64,000 nt of DNA from Verrucomicrobia bacterium S94 (GTDB lineage: Bacteria > Verrucomicrobiota > Kiritimatiellia > Kiritimatiellales > Pontiellaceae). Both the position numbers and the translations under genes were made by a program. The stretch is from positions 310,001 to 374,000 of the forward strand of contig CP036201.1 of NCBI GenBank assembly GCA_004299845.1. The letters run 5' to 3'. Positions 16,600-25,800 of this stretch are shown in pieces. The number at the start of each line of letters is the position of its first letter. The stretch's first letter is position 1. The notes beneath the pieces are model-generated. The model was given only the letters and a program-made list of their open reading frames with translations, ran no database searches and was not told where the DNA came from.

Positions 16600-19179
16600 A
16601 TGAAGGTTTCTGTAAGGGCGCCAAGCGGGATTTTCCGCAAAGAGGTCAAAGGTTTCTTTATCACGCCGATCGCTTACGTATTCATTGTCGTATACGTCAG
16701 TTTATTGGGGCTTTTGACTTATGTTCAAGGGTGTTTTTTTGAAATTGGTGAGGCTTCATTAACGTATACTTTTTTTAAATGGCATCCGTGGCTCAACGCC
16801 TTTTTGGTTCCTGCTATTGGTATGCGGGTTTGGACAGAGGAGTCGAAGCAGAATACCTTAGAACTTCTGCTTACTCATCCTGTGACTCTTCCGCTTCTGA
16901 TTCTCTTTAAATACCTGGCTGCATTAGTGCCTTTATTGACCGCACTGCTGTTAACCGCCGCCAATGTTATTACAGTTGAATATCTGGGCTCGCCGGATTA
17001 CGGGCCGGTTTTAACGGCCTATCTGGGCAGTTTTCTTATGGCTGCCGCTTTTTTGGCCGTTGCCTGCTGTTGTTCATCCCTTACCCGTAGTTCCGTTGTT
17101 TCATTTATTATCTCCTGCTCGATCTGTTTTCTTTTTCTTATAATCGGTTCCCGCCAGATGGGGAATGGATTGGTCGATATTTTTCCTCAAAGTAAATGGC
17201 TGGTTGATGGTATTGCTTCGATTGGGCTGCTTCAGTATTTCGATACCTTTCAACGCGGAATATTGGATTTCACCTCGATTGCTTGTTTCGTGGCCATCAT
17301 CTTTTTTGCGCTGACTGCAAACTATTATATTTTGGCAAGGCGTGAGGGGTTCGGAAAACGAAATATATTCGGCCGGTTCCCCTCTATCGTCATATTACTG
17401 CTTATGCTTTTCGGTATTGGAATCGTGTCATTGCTGTTTAAGCAGGTCGGACTGCGCGTTGATCTCACTGCAAATAAAATGTATTCGCTTTCGGAGGGTT
17501 CTAAAAAGATATTAAGTGCACTTGAGCGCGATGTAACGATCCGTTTTTACGTCAATGAATCCGCCAATATATTGTCGCCCAGAATGCGTAATTATTCTAG
17601 GCGTGTGGCAGATTTCATCAGCCTTCTGGAACACGAGAGCAAAGGAAAAGTTAAATTTGAGCGTTACGATCCTGTGCCTGATTCAGATGCTGCCGTTTCT
17701 GCAGAAATGGATAATATTCATGGGACTCTTTTGCCTTCAGGGGTTGAGGGCTATATGGGACTTGCTTTTGTTTGTCTGGATCAAAAAAGTGCAATCCCCT
17801 TTCTTGATCTATCCCGTGAGCCTTCTTTGGAATACGACATCATCCGAAAAATCCGGGATGTTTCGAAGTTATCGGGCCGGAAAACGATCGGCGTTTATGG
17901 AACGGTCCCCATTTTCGGGGTTCCGGATATGTTTCCGCAGTGGCAGCTACTCGATGAACTGAACTCATACTACAATATTATTCAGCTGTTCGGAAATGAA
18001 GCTGTCATTGATCCTGATATTGATGTTGTCCTGATTGTGCATCCTCTTGGTCTTAATTCGGTTTTTGAAAAAGCGCTGGACCGTTATTTGCAGGGTGGGG
18101 GGGATATGATGGTCATGTTTGATCCTGTCGCGCTTTCTTTCATGTTTTACCGCCAGAGTCTCGTTGAGCAAAATGCCTCATCTTCCTGGCCTCGGCTCGA
18201 GGCGGCGGTTAACCTGCACTTTTCTCATACAAACGCGGTGTTGGATATGACTCTACGCTCCGAAATGGACCGTGGCGAAGGTTTGGAAGAGCTCAATTTC
18301 ATTCTTTCTCTGTCGGCACAGCAAATGAATGCAAAGCATCAAATATCGGATCGGATTAATCAGCTGATTTTACCGACCACGGGTTGTTTTCATGGAACCC
18401 CTCCGCGAGGAATAAAAAAAACGGTGTTGATGCAGTCGACCGCTGACTCGGCTTTGCAACACGTTCGCAGTCTCCTGAATGTGTCACGCATTGAAGCTGA
18501 AACAATGAATAGGACTTTTTCACCCGACCCGGAACAATACGACCTTGCGGTTTTGCTGGAAGGTCGCTTCCCTTCGTTAATGACAGGAAAGGTGGAGAGT
18601 GAGGCCCAACCTGCACGTATAATCGTTTGGGGGGACAGTGACTTTGTTTCTGATCCTTTTACCGGTGAAACTGTAACTATTCAGGGTAGAGAAGTGTTCT
18701 ACCCCAAAAACAGCAATCTCACACTTGTGCAAAATGCAATCGACTATCTATGTGATTCGGCGGAATTAAATGCGGCGCGAAGCAAAACACGTAATGCACG
18801 ACCGCTAACCAGATTGATCGAACTGGAGCGTTCTGCTGAAAAAAAATATATCAGCCGCATTCAGGAACTCGATGTGCTTTCTGCCGCCCTAAATAAAGAG
18901 CTGGAGCACTCCCGGCTGATCACTTCAGCCCGATTAGATGGCACCATTCGGGATAAGGCAACCCGGCAGCGCATTCAAACGCTCGAGAAAAAGATGAGGA
19001 TTGCCAAAAATGAATTACGTATTTTACGTAAAGATCTCCGTCTGGAAATTCAGGGGATCCGCAATCGCGTCATTATTTTCAATGCCATACTTATTCCGTT
19101 ATTCTGGTCGTTCGTGGGGGCTGGAATTTTGATGCGCCGGCACTGTAAAACGCGTCCTCGTGCGCTATCCCGAGAGTAA
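16600..19179 (+). CDS. Fused ABC-2 permease and GldG-type protein (GldF-GldG fusion)
   Basis: An 859-residue membrane protein. Residues 1-250 are an ABC-2 permease with six hydrophobic helices and the conserved early E-x-x-x-F-x-x-P-I-A-Y pattern. A further helix (IVILLLMLFGIGIVSLLF) leads into a large extracytoplasmic region that opens with RVDLTANKMYSLSEGSKKIL, the hallmark of GldG-type proteins. A charged coiled coil follows at about 740-815, and a last helix lies near 830-850. In Bacteroidota GldF and GldG are separate gliding-motility/transport proteins; here they form one chain. The start overlaps nothing, and the ATG lies 4 bases after the ATPase gene's last base. Confidence 0.82.
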   Translation: MKVSVRAPSGIFRKEVKGFFITPIAYVFIVVYVSLLGLLTYVQGCFFEIGEASLTYTFFKWHPWLNAFLVPAIGMRVWTEESKQNTLELLLTHPVTLPLLILFKYLAALVPLLTALLLTAANVITVEYLGSPDYGPVLTAYLGSFLMAAAFLAVACCCSSLTRSSVVSFIISCSICFLFLIIGSRQMGNGLVDIFPQSKWLVDGIASIGLLQYFDTFQRGILDFTSIACFVAIIFFALTANYYILARREGFGKRNIFGRFPSIVILLLMLFGIGIVSLLFKQVGLRVDLTANKMYSLSEGSKKILSALERDVTIRFYVNESANILSPRMRNYSRRVADFISLLEHESKGKVKFERYDPVPDSDAAVSAEMDNIHGTLLPSGVEGYMGLAFVCLDQKSAIPFLDLSREPSLEYDIIRKIRDVSKLSGRKTIGVYGTVPIFGVPDMFPQWQLLDELNSYYNIIQLFGNEAVIDPDIDVVLIVHPLGLNSVFEKALDRYLQGGGDMMVMFDPVALSFMFYRQSLVEQNASSSWPRLEAAVNLHFSHTNAVLDMTLRSEMDRGEGLEELNFILSLSAQQMNAKHQISDRINQLILPTTGCFHGTPPRGIKKTVLMQSTADSALQHVRSLLNVSRIEAETMNRTFSPDPEQYDLAVLLEGRFPSLMTGKVESEAQPARIIVWGDSDFVSDPFTGETVTIQGREVFYPKNSNLTLVQNAIDYLCDSAELNAARSKTRNARPLTRLIELERSAEKKYISRIQELDVLSAALNKELEHSRLITSARLDGTIRDKATRQRIQTLEKKMRIAKNELRILRKDLRLEIQGIRNRVIIFNAILIPLFWSFVGAGILMRRHCKTRPRALSRE

Positions 19180-19334
19180 CCTATACCCGATTCGAAATAA
19201 AAGAAGGACGATTCTTTATCCGTCGGGGTGCGGCAAGTGCTTTTTCTTCAAATCAACAGTTCCAGGAAAGCCGTTTGGGGGCTGAAAGGTCTGCTGGAGG
19301 CACAAAATTATTTTGGCGCTCAGTGCGGGTGAGG

Positions 19335-21161
19335 TCAGTTTAGCATCTCCGCATCGAGGACCAGATTATCCATGATAAAATCGCGGCGATCGGGAGAGTT
19401 CTTGCCCATATAGAAAGAGAGAATCTCCGGGATGGAATGATCGCCGTGCACGTTAACTTGCGATAGACGCATGTTTTCCTTGCTGATAAAATCTTTGAAC
19501 TCACCGGGTGAAATTTCGCCGAGCCCTTTGAAGCGGGTGATTTCGGCACCACGTCCTAGTTTTTTGAGTGCATTTTTTCGTTCCTCTTCTGAATAACAGT
19601 AGATCGTTTCCTTCTTGTTCCGCACGCGGAAAAGCGGCGTTTCCAGAATCTTCAGGTGGCCATTGCGTACAAGCCCTTCGAAAAAGCGAAGGAAAAAGGT
19701 AATCATCAAATTACGGATGTGCAGGCCGTCAACATCGGCGTCGGTGGCCAGAATGACATGGTTGTAGCGCAGGTTATCAATATTCTCCTCAATATTGAGG
19801 GCCCGCATCAGGTTGTAGGTTTCCACATTTTTATAAAGGGCATCGCGTTTCAGGTCGCACACATTCAGGGGTTTGCCTTTGAGGGTGAAAATCGCCTGGG
19901 TGTTGGCGTCGCGGCAGGAGACCAGCGAACCGGCGGCGGACTGACCCTCGGTGATGAAAATCTGCGATTCGAGGCCTTTATTTTTGGCCCGGTTGTAATT
20001 ATGTTTGCAGTCCTTCAGCTGGGGAATGCGGATGGAGACTGACTTGGAACGTTCGCGCGCCAGCTTTTTGACGGAGTTGAGTTCTTTGCGGAGTTTTTGC
20101 GTCTCTTCAATTTTACTGATCAGTTTTTTGGCTTCTGCCGTATTGCGGTGCAGACTGTCCGAAACCGCCTGCGAAATCTGTGCCACCAGATCGGAGCGGA
20201 TTTCGGAATTGCCGAGTTTGTTTTTGGTCTGACTTTCAAAGATCGGTTCTTTCAGGCGGATCGCCACGGCACCAAGCACGCCCTCGCGCACATCGTCGCC
20301 GGAAAACTTTTTGCTGGCATAATCGTTAATTCCCCGCAGCAGACCTTCGCGGAAGGCGGAAAGGTGCGTTCCGCCATCAGAGGTAAACTGGCCGTTGACG
20401 AAAGAATAATACTCTTCGGAAAAACGGTTGGTGTGCGTGAACGCAAATTCCAGTGTTTTATCCGTGTAGTGGAAGGGCGGATAGATTTTTTCGTACTGGC
20501 TTTCGTCGCGGATGAGATCAAGGAGACCGCCTTTACAGTGATAGAGCTCACCGTTAAACCAGATTTTAAGCTGCGGATTCAGATAGGCATAAAACCGCAG
20601 GCGTCGGGCAAGGTGGTCCGTGTTGAATTTATATTTTTTGAAAATATCGGGATCCGGTGAAAAGGCCACAAAGGTGCCGTTCGGTTCTTTGGTTTTTCCC
20701 TTTTCTTCGCGTACCAGATTGCCTCGTTCAAATTCCGCCTCCACAAATTTTCCGTCGCGATGCGAACGTACAAGAAAATAAGTGGAAAGGGCATTCACCG
20801 CTTTGGTGCCGACCCCGTTCAGACCGACCGAAAACTGAAATACATCATCATTATATTTAGCGCCCGTATTAATTTTAGAGACGCAGTCGACCACTTTACC
20901 CAGCGGGATACCGCGGCCGAAATCGCGGATCGTTACCATATCGTCTTCAATTGAAACATTGATGCGGTCACCATGGCCCATAATAAATTCATCAATGCCG
21001 TTATCGATTACCTCTTTGACGAGAATATAAATGCCGTCGTCATAGTGTGCGCCACTGCCGGTACGGCCGATATACATACCGGTACGCAGACGAATGTGCT
21101 CAAGCGACGACAGTGTCTTAATTTTATCTTCTGTGTATTCGATCTTTTTTTTGGCAGCCAT
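19335..21161 (-). CDS. parE: DNA topoisomerase IV subunit B (ParE type)
   Basis: ATPase subunit of the type IIA topoisomerase, 608 residues. The GHKL ATPase shows EVIDNGIDE (E50, N54), the ATP-lid glycines DFGRGIP and GLNGVGTKAVNAL. The TOPRIM metal site is EGQSA (E405) and DADVD (D474, D476). A length near 610 fits ParE rather than the longer GyrB. The start MAAKKKIEYT at 21161 was chosen over an ATG eight codons earlier because the family begins with a short charged segment; neither start is proven. It pairs with parC at 8963-11059. Confidence 0.88.
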   Translation of the reverse strand: MAAKKKIEYTEDKIKTLSSLEHIRLRTGMYIGRTGSGAHYDDGIYILVKEVIDNGIDEFIMGHGDRINVSIEDDMVTIRDFGRGIPLGKVVDCVSKINTGAKYNDDVFQFSVGLNGVGTKAVNALSTYFLVRSHRDGKFVEAEFERGNLVREEKGKTKEPNGTFVAFSPDPDIFKKYKFNTDHLARRLRFYAYLNPQLKIWFNGELYHCKGGLLDLIRDESQYEKIYPPFHYTDKTLEFAFTHTNRFSEEYYSFVNGQFTSDGGTHLSAFREGLLRGINDYASKKFSGDDVREGVLGAVAIRLKEPIFESQTKNKLGNSEIRSDLVAQISQAVSDSLHRNTAEAKKLISKIEETQKLRKELNSVKKLARERSKSVSIRIPQLKDCKHNYNRAKNKGLESQIFITEGQSAAGSLVSCRDANTQAIFTLKGKPLNVCDLKRDALYKNVETYNLMRALNIEENIDNLRYNHVILATDADVDGLHIRNLMITFFLRFFEGLVRNGHLKILETPLFRVRNKKETIYCYSEEERKNALKKLGRGAEITRFKGLGEISPGEFKDFISKENMRLSQVNVHGDHSIPEILSFYMGKNSPDRRDFIMDNLVLDAEMLN

Positions 21162-21457
21162 AGGCCTGAATTCCTCTAAAACCACAAGATATGGATATGA
21201 ATTGACTTAAAACCCGCAAAATCTAGCAATTCACTGAAACTCCTTCAAGCGGATCACCCAAAATTCCGCCGGACGGGCAGGAGTTCACTTGCAGCTGGAG
21301 ATCCGGTTGTTCGGGTAGGGGCTTTACTTCGGGTATCGGGAGCTTAGGATGCTTTTATAGATCCCGGGCGGGCCGGAGTTTTGGCTTATTCATGATGAGG
21401 ACGGTATTTGCATACGTTTGGCTTCGGACGGAAATAAGCGGGATTTGATGTTGAGCA

Positions 21458-22006
21458 ATGGGGCGTAAACGAAAACGTGGAATGTCGGTGGGGTGTCTGT
21501 TTTCCAGGTATTGGAAACGGATCGGCATCGCTCTGCTGATATACTGGTTTCTATTGGAGGGCCGGTTTTATTTTCCGAAGTTTCCGCGTCCGCCGAAAGG
21601 GGTTCAGCCCATCGAGGTGCAGATGAAAACAACGTCCTACTGTCATTGCCGGAAATGCTGCTCCTATAAGTGGTTTCTGTTTATACCGTACCGGAAAACC
21701 GGGGCATTCACGTTCCGGATCAAACAGGTGGGCGTTACCTCCTCCGGTGCGATTACGCGGCCGGGAACCCTTGCGGCCGACACTTCGATTTATCCCTACG
21801 GTACCGTGATGTACATTCCCGGATACGGTTATGGAGTGGTTGAGGATACCGGCGGAGCGGTGCAGGGGAAACACATTGATCTCTATCGACCGAATCATTG
21901 GTTGGCCCGCGCCTGGGGGGTGCGGCACAAAAAAGTGAAAGTGTGGCTTTCTCCGGCAGCGGAAAAAGCGGGGGAGGATGAAGAGAGGAATAAGATTGCT
22001 GAATGA
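21458..22006 (+). CDS. 3D (three-aspartate) domain cell-wall protein
   Basis: A 182-residue protein with a basic start, a membrane helix at about 21-35 and a C-terminal 3D domain of the double-psi beta-barrel fold found in MltA- and YocH-like peptidoglycan enzymes. The three aspartates are visible: D108 (LAADTS), D130 (VEDTGGAVQGK) and D141 (HIDLY). The upstream Y-C-H-C-x-x-C-C motif (C62, C64, C67, C68) is typical of the short bacterial 3D family. A role in peptidoglycan cleavage in the periplasm is likely. The start could also be M9. Confidence 0.78.
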   Translation: MGRKRKRGMSVGCLFSRYWKRIGIALLIYWFLLEGRFYFPKFPRPPKGVQPIEVQMKTTSYCHCRKCCSYKWFLFIPYRKTGAFTFRIKQVGVTSSGAITRPGTLAADTSIYPYGTVMYIPGYGYGVVEDTGGAVQGKHIDLYRPNHWLARAWGVRHKKVKVWLSPAAEKAGEDEERNKIAE

Positions 22007-22056
22007 ATTCAATTGTTTTATAAAAAAAATTGAATACAAAAAAGAGAGGGATACCC

Positions 22057-22665
22057 ATGAAGAAGAAATTCGCTGTAGTAGGATTGGCTACACTTATCAC
22101 CGCGGCAACTGTGGCGGCCGAAACCCGTTTCCCGCTTCGTCTGGATATTGATGTGTCCAGCAGAACCAGCATGGATAAACTGGGTGCCGGAGCCGATGGC
22201 GAGGTGAAGGTTGAAAAAGTGCAGTTGCGCGTGAAGGTACGTCAGGCGGGAGGGAAGTCCTGGCCGGATCCGGTAACCGCCGAACTTTATGTGATCGGTA
22301 AGCAGATTCAGACCGGTTATTTTGCCGTGATTGATGTTGTTAAAGGTGAATATACTTTTAATTCGGCAAACGACAATGCCTTTGAGTTTCAGAGCAAGCA
22401 GTATTCGCTTCCGCGCACCAGCGGGAATATCAATATGGGCGGAACCTATGAAACGTATCTGGTGGTGATTGCTGATAAGGACGGAAATGTGATCGATAGC
22501 CGTTCCGGGCGGCACATCAGAGATAAAGGCATTGCCTTCATCCGTGAACAGGGTCCGAAGACGCTGTTTGATCGCGATTGTAACGTAATCGGTGAATTCA
22601 AGCCGAACCGTGAAGGCTTTTCGGCGGCCGCGGCCGCTGCAACGGATCCGGGCGACAATTATTAA
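22057..22665 (+). CDS. Exported protein of unknown function
   Basis: A 202-residue protein with a clear signal peptide (MKKKFAVVGLATLITAATVAA, cut near residue 21). ATG 22057 has AGAGAGGG 6-7 bases upstream; an ATG at 22030 would add nine charged residues before the signal. The mature part alternates short beta stretches (VEKVQLRVKVRQ, AELYVIGKQ, YETYLVVIADKDGNVI), suggesting a small beta-sandwich. It ends with an Ala-rich tail. I do not recognise the family. A canonical terminator follows. Confidence 0.7.
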   Translation: MKKKFAVVGLATLITAATVAAETRFPLRLDIDVSSRTSMDKLGAGADGEVKVEKVQLRVKVRQAGGKSWPDPVTAELYVIGKQIQTGYFAVIDVVKGEYTFNSANDNAFEFQSKQYSLPRTSGNINMGGTYETYLVVIADKDGNVIDSRSGRHIRDKGIAFIREQGPKTLFDRDCNVIGEFKPNREGFSAAAAAATDPGDNY

Positions 22666-22684
22666 ACGAATTTTCAGATCGATG

Positions 22685-22710
22685 AAAAGCGGCTCATCGG
22701 GCCGCTTTTT
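22685..22710 (+). terminator. Rho-independent terminator
   Basis: AAAAGCGGC (22685-22693) and GCCGCTTTT (22701-22709) form a perfect 9-bp stem with a 7-base loop, ending in a run of T. It closes the gene ending at 22665. Confidence 0.85.
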
Positions 22711-22806
22711 CTGTATTCGGACTCCAGAAGAACAAAAGCGCTAAAGTCGCCTTGCGTTACCGGTGCCGGTTCCGGTATGAATACCGACCGCTTTTTTATG
22801 CTTTAA

Positions 22807-22883
22807 GGGCTCATAGCTCAGTCGGTCAGAGCAGGAGACTCATAATCTCTTGGTCGGGGGTTCAAGTCCCTCTGAGCCCACCA
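22807..22883 (+). tRNA. tRNA-Met (CAT), elongator type
   Basis: A complete cloverleaf: acceptor GGGCTCA/TGAGCCC, D-arm GCTC/GAGC, anticodon loop CTCATAA with CAT at 22841-22843, T-arm with TTCAAGT, and an encoded CCA end. The first acceptor pair is a normal G-C, so it is not the initiator tRNA. A CAT anticodon could alternatively be tRNA-Ile2 modified by TilS. Confidence 0.92.
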
Positions 22884-22891
22884 ACATTCAA

Positions 22892-22918
22892 GGTCAGCCG
22901 AAAGGCTGGCCTTTTTTT
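22892..22918 (+). terminator. Rho-independent terminator after tRNA-Met
   Basis: GGTCAGCC and GGCTGGCC pair around a GAAA tetraloop and are followed by seven T. This is a textbook terminator directly after the tRNA. Confidence 0.88.
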
Positions 22919-23067
22919 GTGTTTTTAGGAACGCGAATGTGCGGGCCGGATTTGGCGGTGGATCTCTTTTTTCTTTTTCATTCCTCTTTATTTCAGCGCT
23001 TGTTACAATAATCTGATTTCGCTTGGAGGTGTGCGTGTCGGTGGGGTGAATGATCCTGATATCAGTT

Positions 23068-23219
23068 ATACCAAACGTTAAAACTATCCGGTATAAATTT
23101 GATCCCTCGCAGAGGCGCTGAGGACGCAGAGAAATTCAGTCATAAATGGCTCCGCGCGCTCTGCGTCGCTGCGCGGAATAACGCTGTCGTTAAGACCGGA
23201 ATGTTTTAGTAAATGGTAT
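23068..23219. repeat. MITE-like palindromic element, about 152 bp
   Basis: Imperfect terminal inverted repeats of 25 bases mark the ends: left 23068-23092 starting ATACCA and ending TCCGGT, right 23195-23219 reading ACCGGA to TGGTAT; 18 of 25 positions match. Inside are inverted GC-rich arms related to CGCAGAG and CTCTGCG (23107-23130 and 23157-23176). It has no coding capacity. The structure resembles a non-autonomous mobile or REP-like element. No second copy lies in this window. Confidence 0.6.
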
Positions 23220-23384
23220 TATGTTCCATGCCCGTCGATAGGCCGGTGTGCAGGATCTATCTCCTGGCTGCTTTCAGAGGCTGAACGGGAATGGCGACAT
23301 TGGAGGAGGGGCAGGGATGGTTGTCAGAATGGGCAGAGTGACTGCGGGCCGTGAGATAGGGGTTGAATAACAGAGGTATCCGAT

Positions 23385-24193
23385 ATGAAGTATAAATGGT
23401 TGTTTGCATGTTTGGGTTTGATGGCGGGAGTTGCGGTGATGGCGCAGGATGAAATTAAACTTTGGGACGGCGATATGCCGGGGGCGGTGCGGAAAAAGCG
23501 GAAGAGCTGGCACCGGATAAAGGGGATGGTGTGATCCGTCTGACGAATGTCAGTGAGCCGATGCTTCAATTGTTTCTTGTGGATTCCGAAAAACCGGTGC
23601 CTTTTGTGATTGTCTGTCCCGGCGGCGGCTATTGGATTCTCAGCATGAATTCTGAGGGAACGGAGATTGCGGAGTGGCTGAATTCCATAGGGGTTTCGGC
23701 GGCGGTATTGAAGTATCGGGTTCCGGACAATCGTGCCGGTGCGCTGGCGGATGCGAAACAGGCCGTGAAAATGGCTCGTGAACATGCTTCGGACTGGAAG
23801 ATCAATCCGCACAAAGTGGGTATGCTGGGCTTTTCGGCCGGCGGGCATCTGACGGCGGCGTGCAGTTCTTCTGACGTGCGTCCGGATTTTTCAGTGCTGG
23901 TTTATCCGGCTTATCTTTTTAAAGAGGGCGGGATTGACCTGGTGGATGAGATTCCGGTTGATGCCGAAACGCCGCCGGCATTTGTGGTACAGGCGAAAGA
24001 CGATAAAAAATATTATCGCAGCACGTTGGCGTATACAAAGGCTCTGGATGCGGCTGGTGTGGAGGTGGAATCGCATCTTTTTGCGCGGGGCGGGCATGGT
24101 TTCGGCATGCGTGATCGGGGGCATCCGGTGCATACCGTGTGGCCGGTACTGTGTGAAGCGTGGATGCGGGATATCGGAATTTTAGAGCCGTAA
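23385..24193 (+). pseudogene. Secreted alpha/beta-hydrolase, carbohydrate esterase type, frameshifted
   Basis: ATG 23385 opens a signal peptide (MKYKWLFACLGLMAGVAVMAQ) and the family start LWDGDMPG. The frame then breaks in a run of five G (23480-23484). Adding one G restores DMPGGGAEKAEELAPDKG and the long frame to 24193. The main part is an acetylxylan-esterase/BD-FAE-like hydrolase: oxyanion motif CPGGGY, nucleophile G-F-S-A-G-G (Ser codon at 23834), and catalytic His in GGHGFGM (24095). It would deacylate plant or algal polysaccharides, which fits the phosphatase and GH28 genes downstream. The single-base break looks like a sequence error or a very recent mutation. Confidence 0.75.
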
Positions 24194-24206
24194 ACGGAGA
24201 AAGAAT

Positions 24207-25574
24207 ATGAATCGCAGGTTTTTTATCGGTGCAGTGGGCGCGGCGTCCGCCGTTTTGGGAACGGGCCGGGTCGGCCGGATTTCTCCGAAATATGTTTTTT
24301 TATTGATCGGTGATGGTATGGGTGCGGCTCAGCGCGAGGTGGCGGAGCGGTATGTCCGTTTAAAATACCCTTCGCGTAATCCGGTTCTGTCGATGAATCG
24401 TTTGCCGGTGCGGGGGCTGACTTCTACCGAGGAAATTACGGGGAAGGTAACGGATTCCGCGGCATCCGGTACGGCGCTGGCCTGCGGGGAGAAAACGGTG
24501 AACGGTGCCGTCGGTATGGGACAGGACTTGAAGACACCGTTCCGGTCGATGGCATATGATGCGCAGACGGCGGGCAGAAGGGTGGGGATTGTAACGTCGG
24601 TGCCGATCGATCATGCCACCCCGGCCTGCTTTTATGCTCAGGTGCCGAAGAGGAATATGTATTACGAAATTACGGAGCAGCTCCCGCAGAGTGGGTTTGA
24701 TTATTTTGCCGGAGAGCCGTTGCTGGGGAGGGGAAAAAGCGGGGATAAAGCCTCTCCGGATCAGCTGCTTGAGGCCGGGGGATATCGACGGGTTACGAGC
24801 CGTCAGGACTTCGATGCGCTTAAACCAGGAGATGAAAAGATCGTTGTTGAGCATAAAATGGGCTATGCCATTGATGGGAAACAATCGCTTTCGCTGGCTG
24901 ACCTGACCCGTAAAGGTATTGAGCTGCTTGATGGCGAATCGGGTTTTTTCATGATGGTTGAGGGAGGAAAAATCGATTGGAGCGGTCATGCGAACGATCT
25001 GCCGACCAATATTCATGAAACGTTGGCGTTTGATGACGCGGTGACCGTTGCGGTGGAATTTTATGAAAAACATCCGGCAGAGACGCTGGTGGTTGTGACG
25101 GCGGATCATGAAACGGGCGGGCTTGAGCTGGCGTCTGACGCTCCGGATCTTGTTGAGGCCATTGATGCTCAGGAGTTCCGGGGACAGAAGTATATGGATG
25201 ATGTTGCGGAATGGAAAAAGTCGGCTTCTGTTTCTGTGGGCGACGCTTATGAGCGGCTGGTGGATTGCTTTGGGCTTGCCGGTCTTTCGCCGGAAGCGTC
25301 CGGGCATATCCGCAAGGCGGTGGAGCAGACATTTAAGAACGGTGAAAAAGATGGCCGTGATCCGGAAATCCAGAAAATGTACGGAAAACGAAATGCGGCG
25401 GTAATCAGCTGTCAGCATGCACTGGCTGAACGCGCCGGAGCGCGGTGGACCAGTTATCAGCATACGAGTGCCCTGGTGCCGACAACCGCTGTTGGCAATG
25501 GCGCGGAGCAGTTTAGCGGCAGATACAGCAACGCGGATATCGGCCGGCGGTTGAAAGTGCTTATCCAATCCTGA
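24207..25574 (+). CDS. Alkaline phosphatase (PhoA family), probable Tat export
   Basis: A 455-residue metal-dependent phosphomonoesterase. The metal and nucleophile motifs are all present: LLIGDGMG with D36, VTDSAASGTA with the phosphorylated serine S84, EGGKIDWSGHAND, TADHETGG and, near the C-terminus, YQHTS. The N-terminus begins NRRFFIGAVGAAS, a twin-arginine signal in form, so folded export to the periplasm is likely. It starts 13 bases after the esterase gene and probably shares its transcript. The arginine position of E. coli PhoA was not assigned. Substrate could be phosphomonoesters of sugars or general phosphate scavenging. Confidence 0.87.
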   Translation: MNRRFFIGAVGAASAVLGTGRVGRISPKYVFLLIGDGMGAAQREVAERYVRLKYPSRNPVLSMNRLPVRGLTSTEEITGKVTDSAASGTALACGEKTVNGAVGMGQDLKTPFRSMAYDAQTAGRRVGIVTSVPIDHATPACFYAQVPKRNMYYEITEQLPQSGFDYFAGEPLLGRGKSGDKASPDQLLEAGGYRRVTSRQDFDALKPGDEKIVVEHKMGYAIDGKQSLSLADLTRKGIELLDGESGFFMMVEGGKIDWSGHANDLPTNIHETLAFDDAVTVAVEFYEKHPAETLVVVTADHETGGLELASDAPDLVEAIDAQEFRGQKYMDDVAEWKKSASVSVGDAYERLVDCFGLAGLSPEASGHIRKAVEQTFKNGEKDGRDPEIQKMYGKRNAAVISCQHALAERAGARWTSYQHTSALVPTTAVGNGAEQFSGRYSNADIGRRLKVLIQS

Positions 25575-25590
25575 ATTTATTCGGGATTGG
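25565..25590 (+). terminator. Hairpin at the end of the phosphatase gene
   Basis: CCAATCCTGAA (25565-25575) pairs with TTCGGGATTGG (25580-25590) with one wobble and a TTTA loop. It includes the stop codon. No T tract follows, so termination strength is uncertain. Confidence 0.5.
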
Positions 25591-25714
25591 CGTTGTGCGG
25601 GTACAGAACATGTGAATCGCGACCGCAGTTGCGAGGAGATTTCGACGAAGGGGCATAATATGCCTTCTATGGGGGAGGGGTTCTGTTATCTCAAACGTTT
25701 GTGTTGACCTAATT

Positions 25715-25728
25715 GACAGGTAACTGTC
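25715..25728. promoter_or_regulatory. Candidate operator upstream of the GH28 gene
   Basis: GACAG-GTAA-CTGTC is a perfect short palindrome 72 bases before the GH28 start, next to TTGACC (25703-25708), which could serve as a -35 box. A regulator of polysaccharide genes could bind here. No regulator gene is in the neighbourhood. Confidence 0.3.
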
Positions 25729-25800
25729 TGTCCATTTTTCAGCTGGGACTCCGTCATCATAAAGAAGTGTTAATGTAAACATAGAACGGAGAAACTGGAG

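Noticed and set aside
21359-21469. Tail of a gene upstream of the 3D-domain protein
   Set aside because: A plus-strand frame of about 33 codons looks protein-like but has a stop directly before it and no start or family match.
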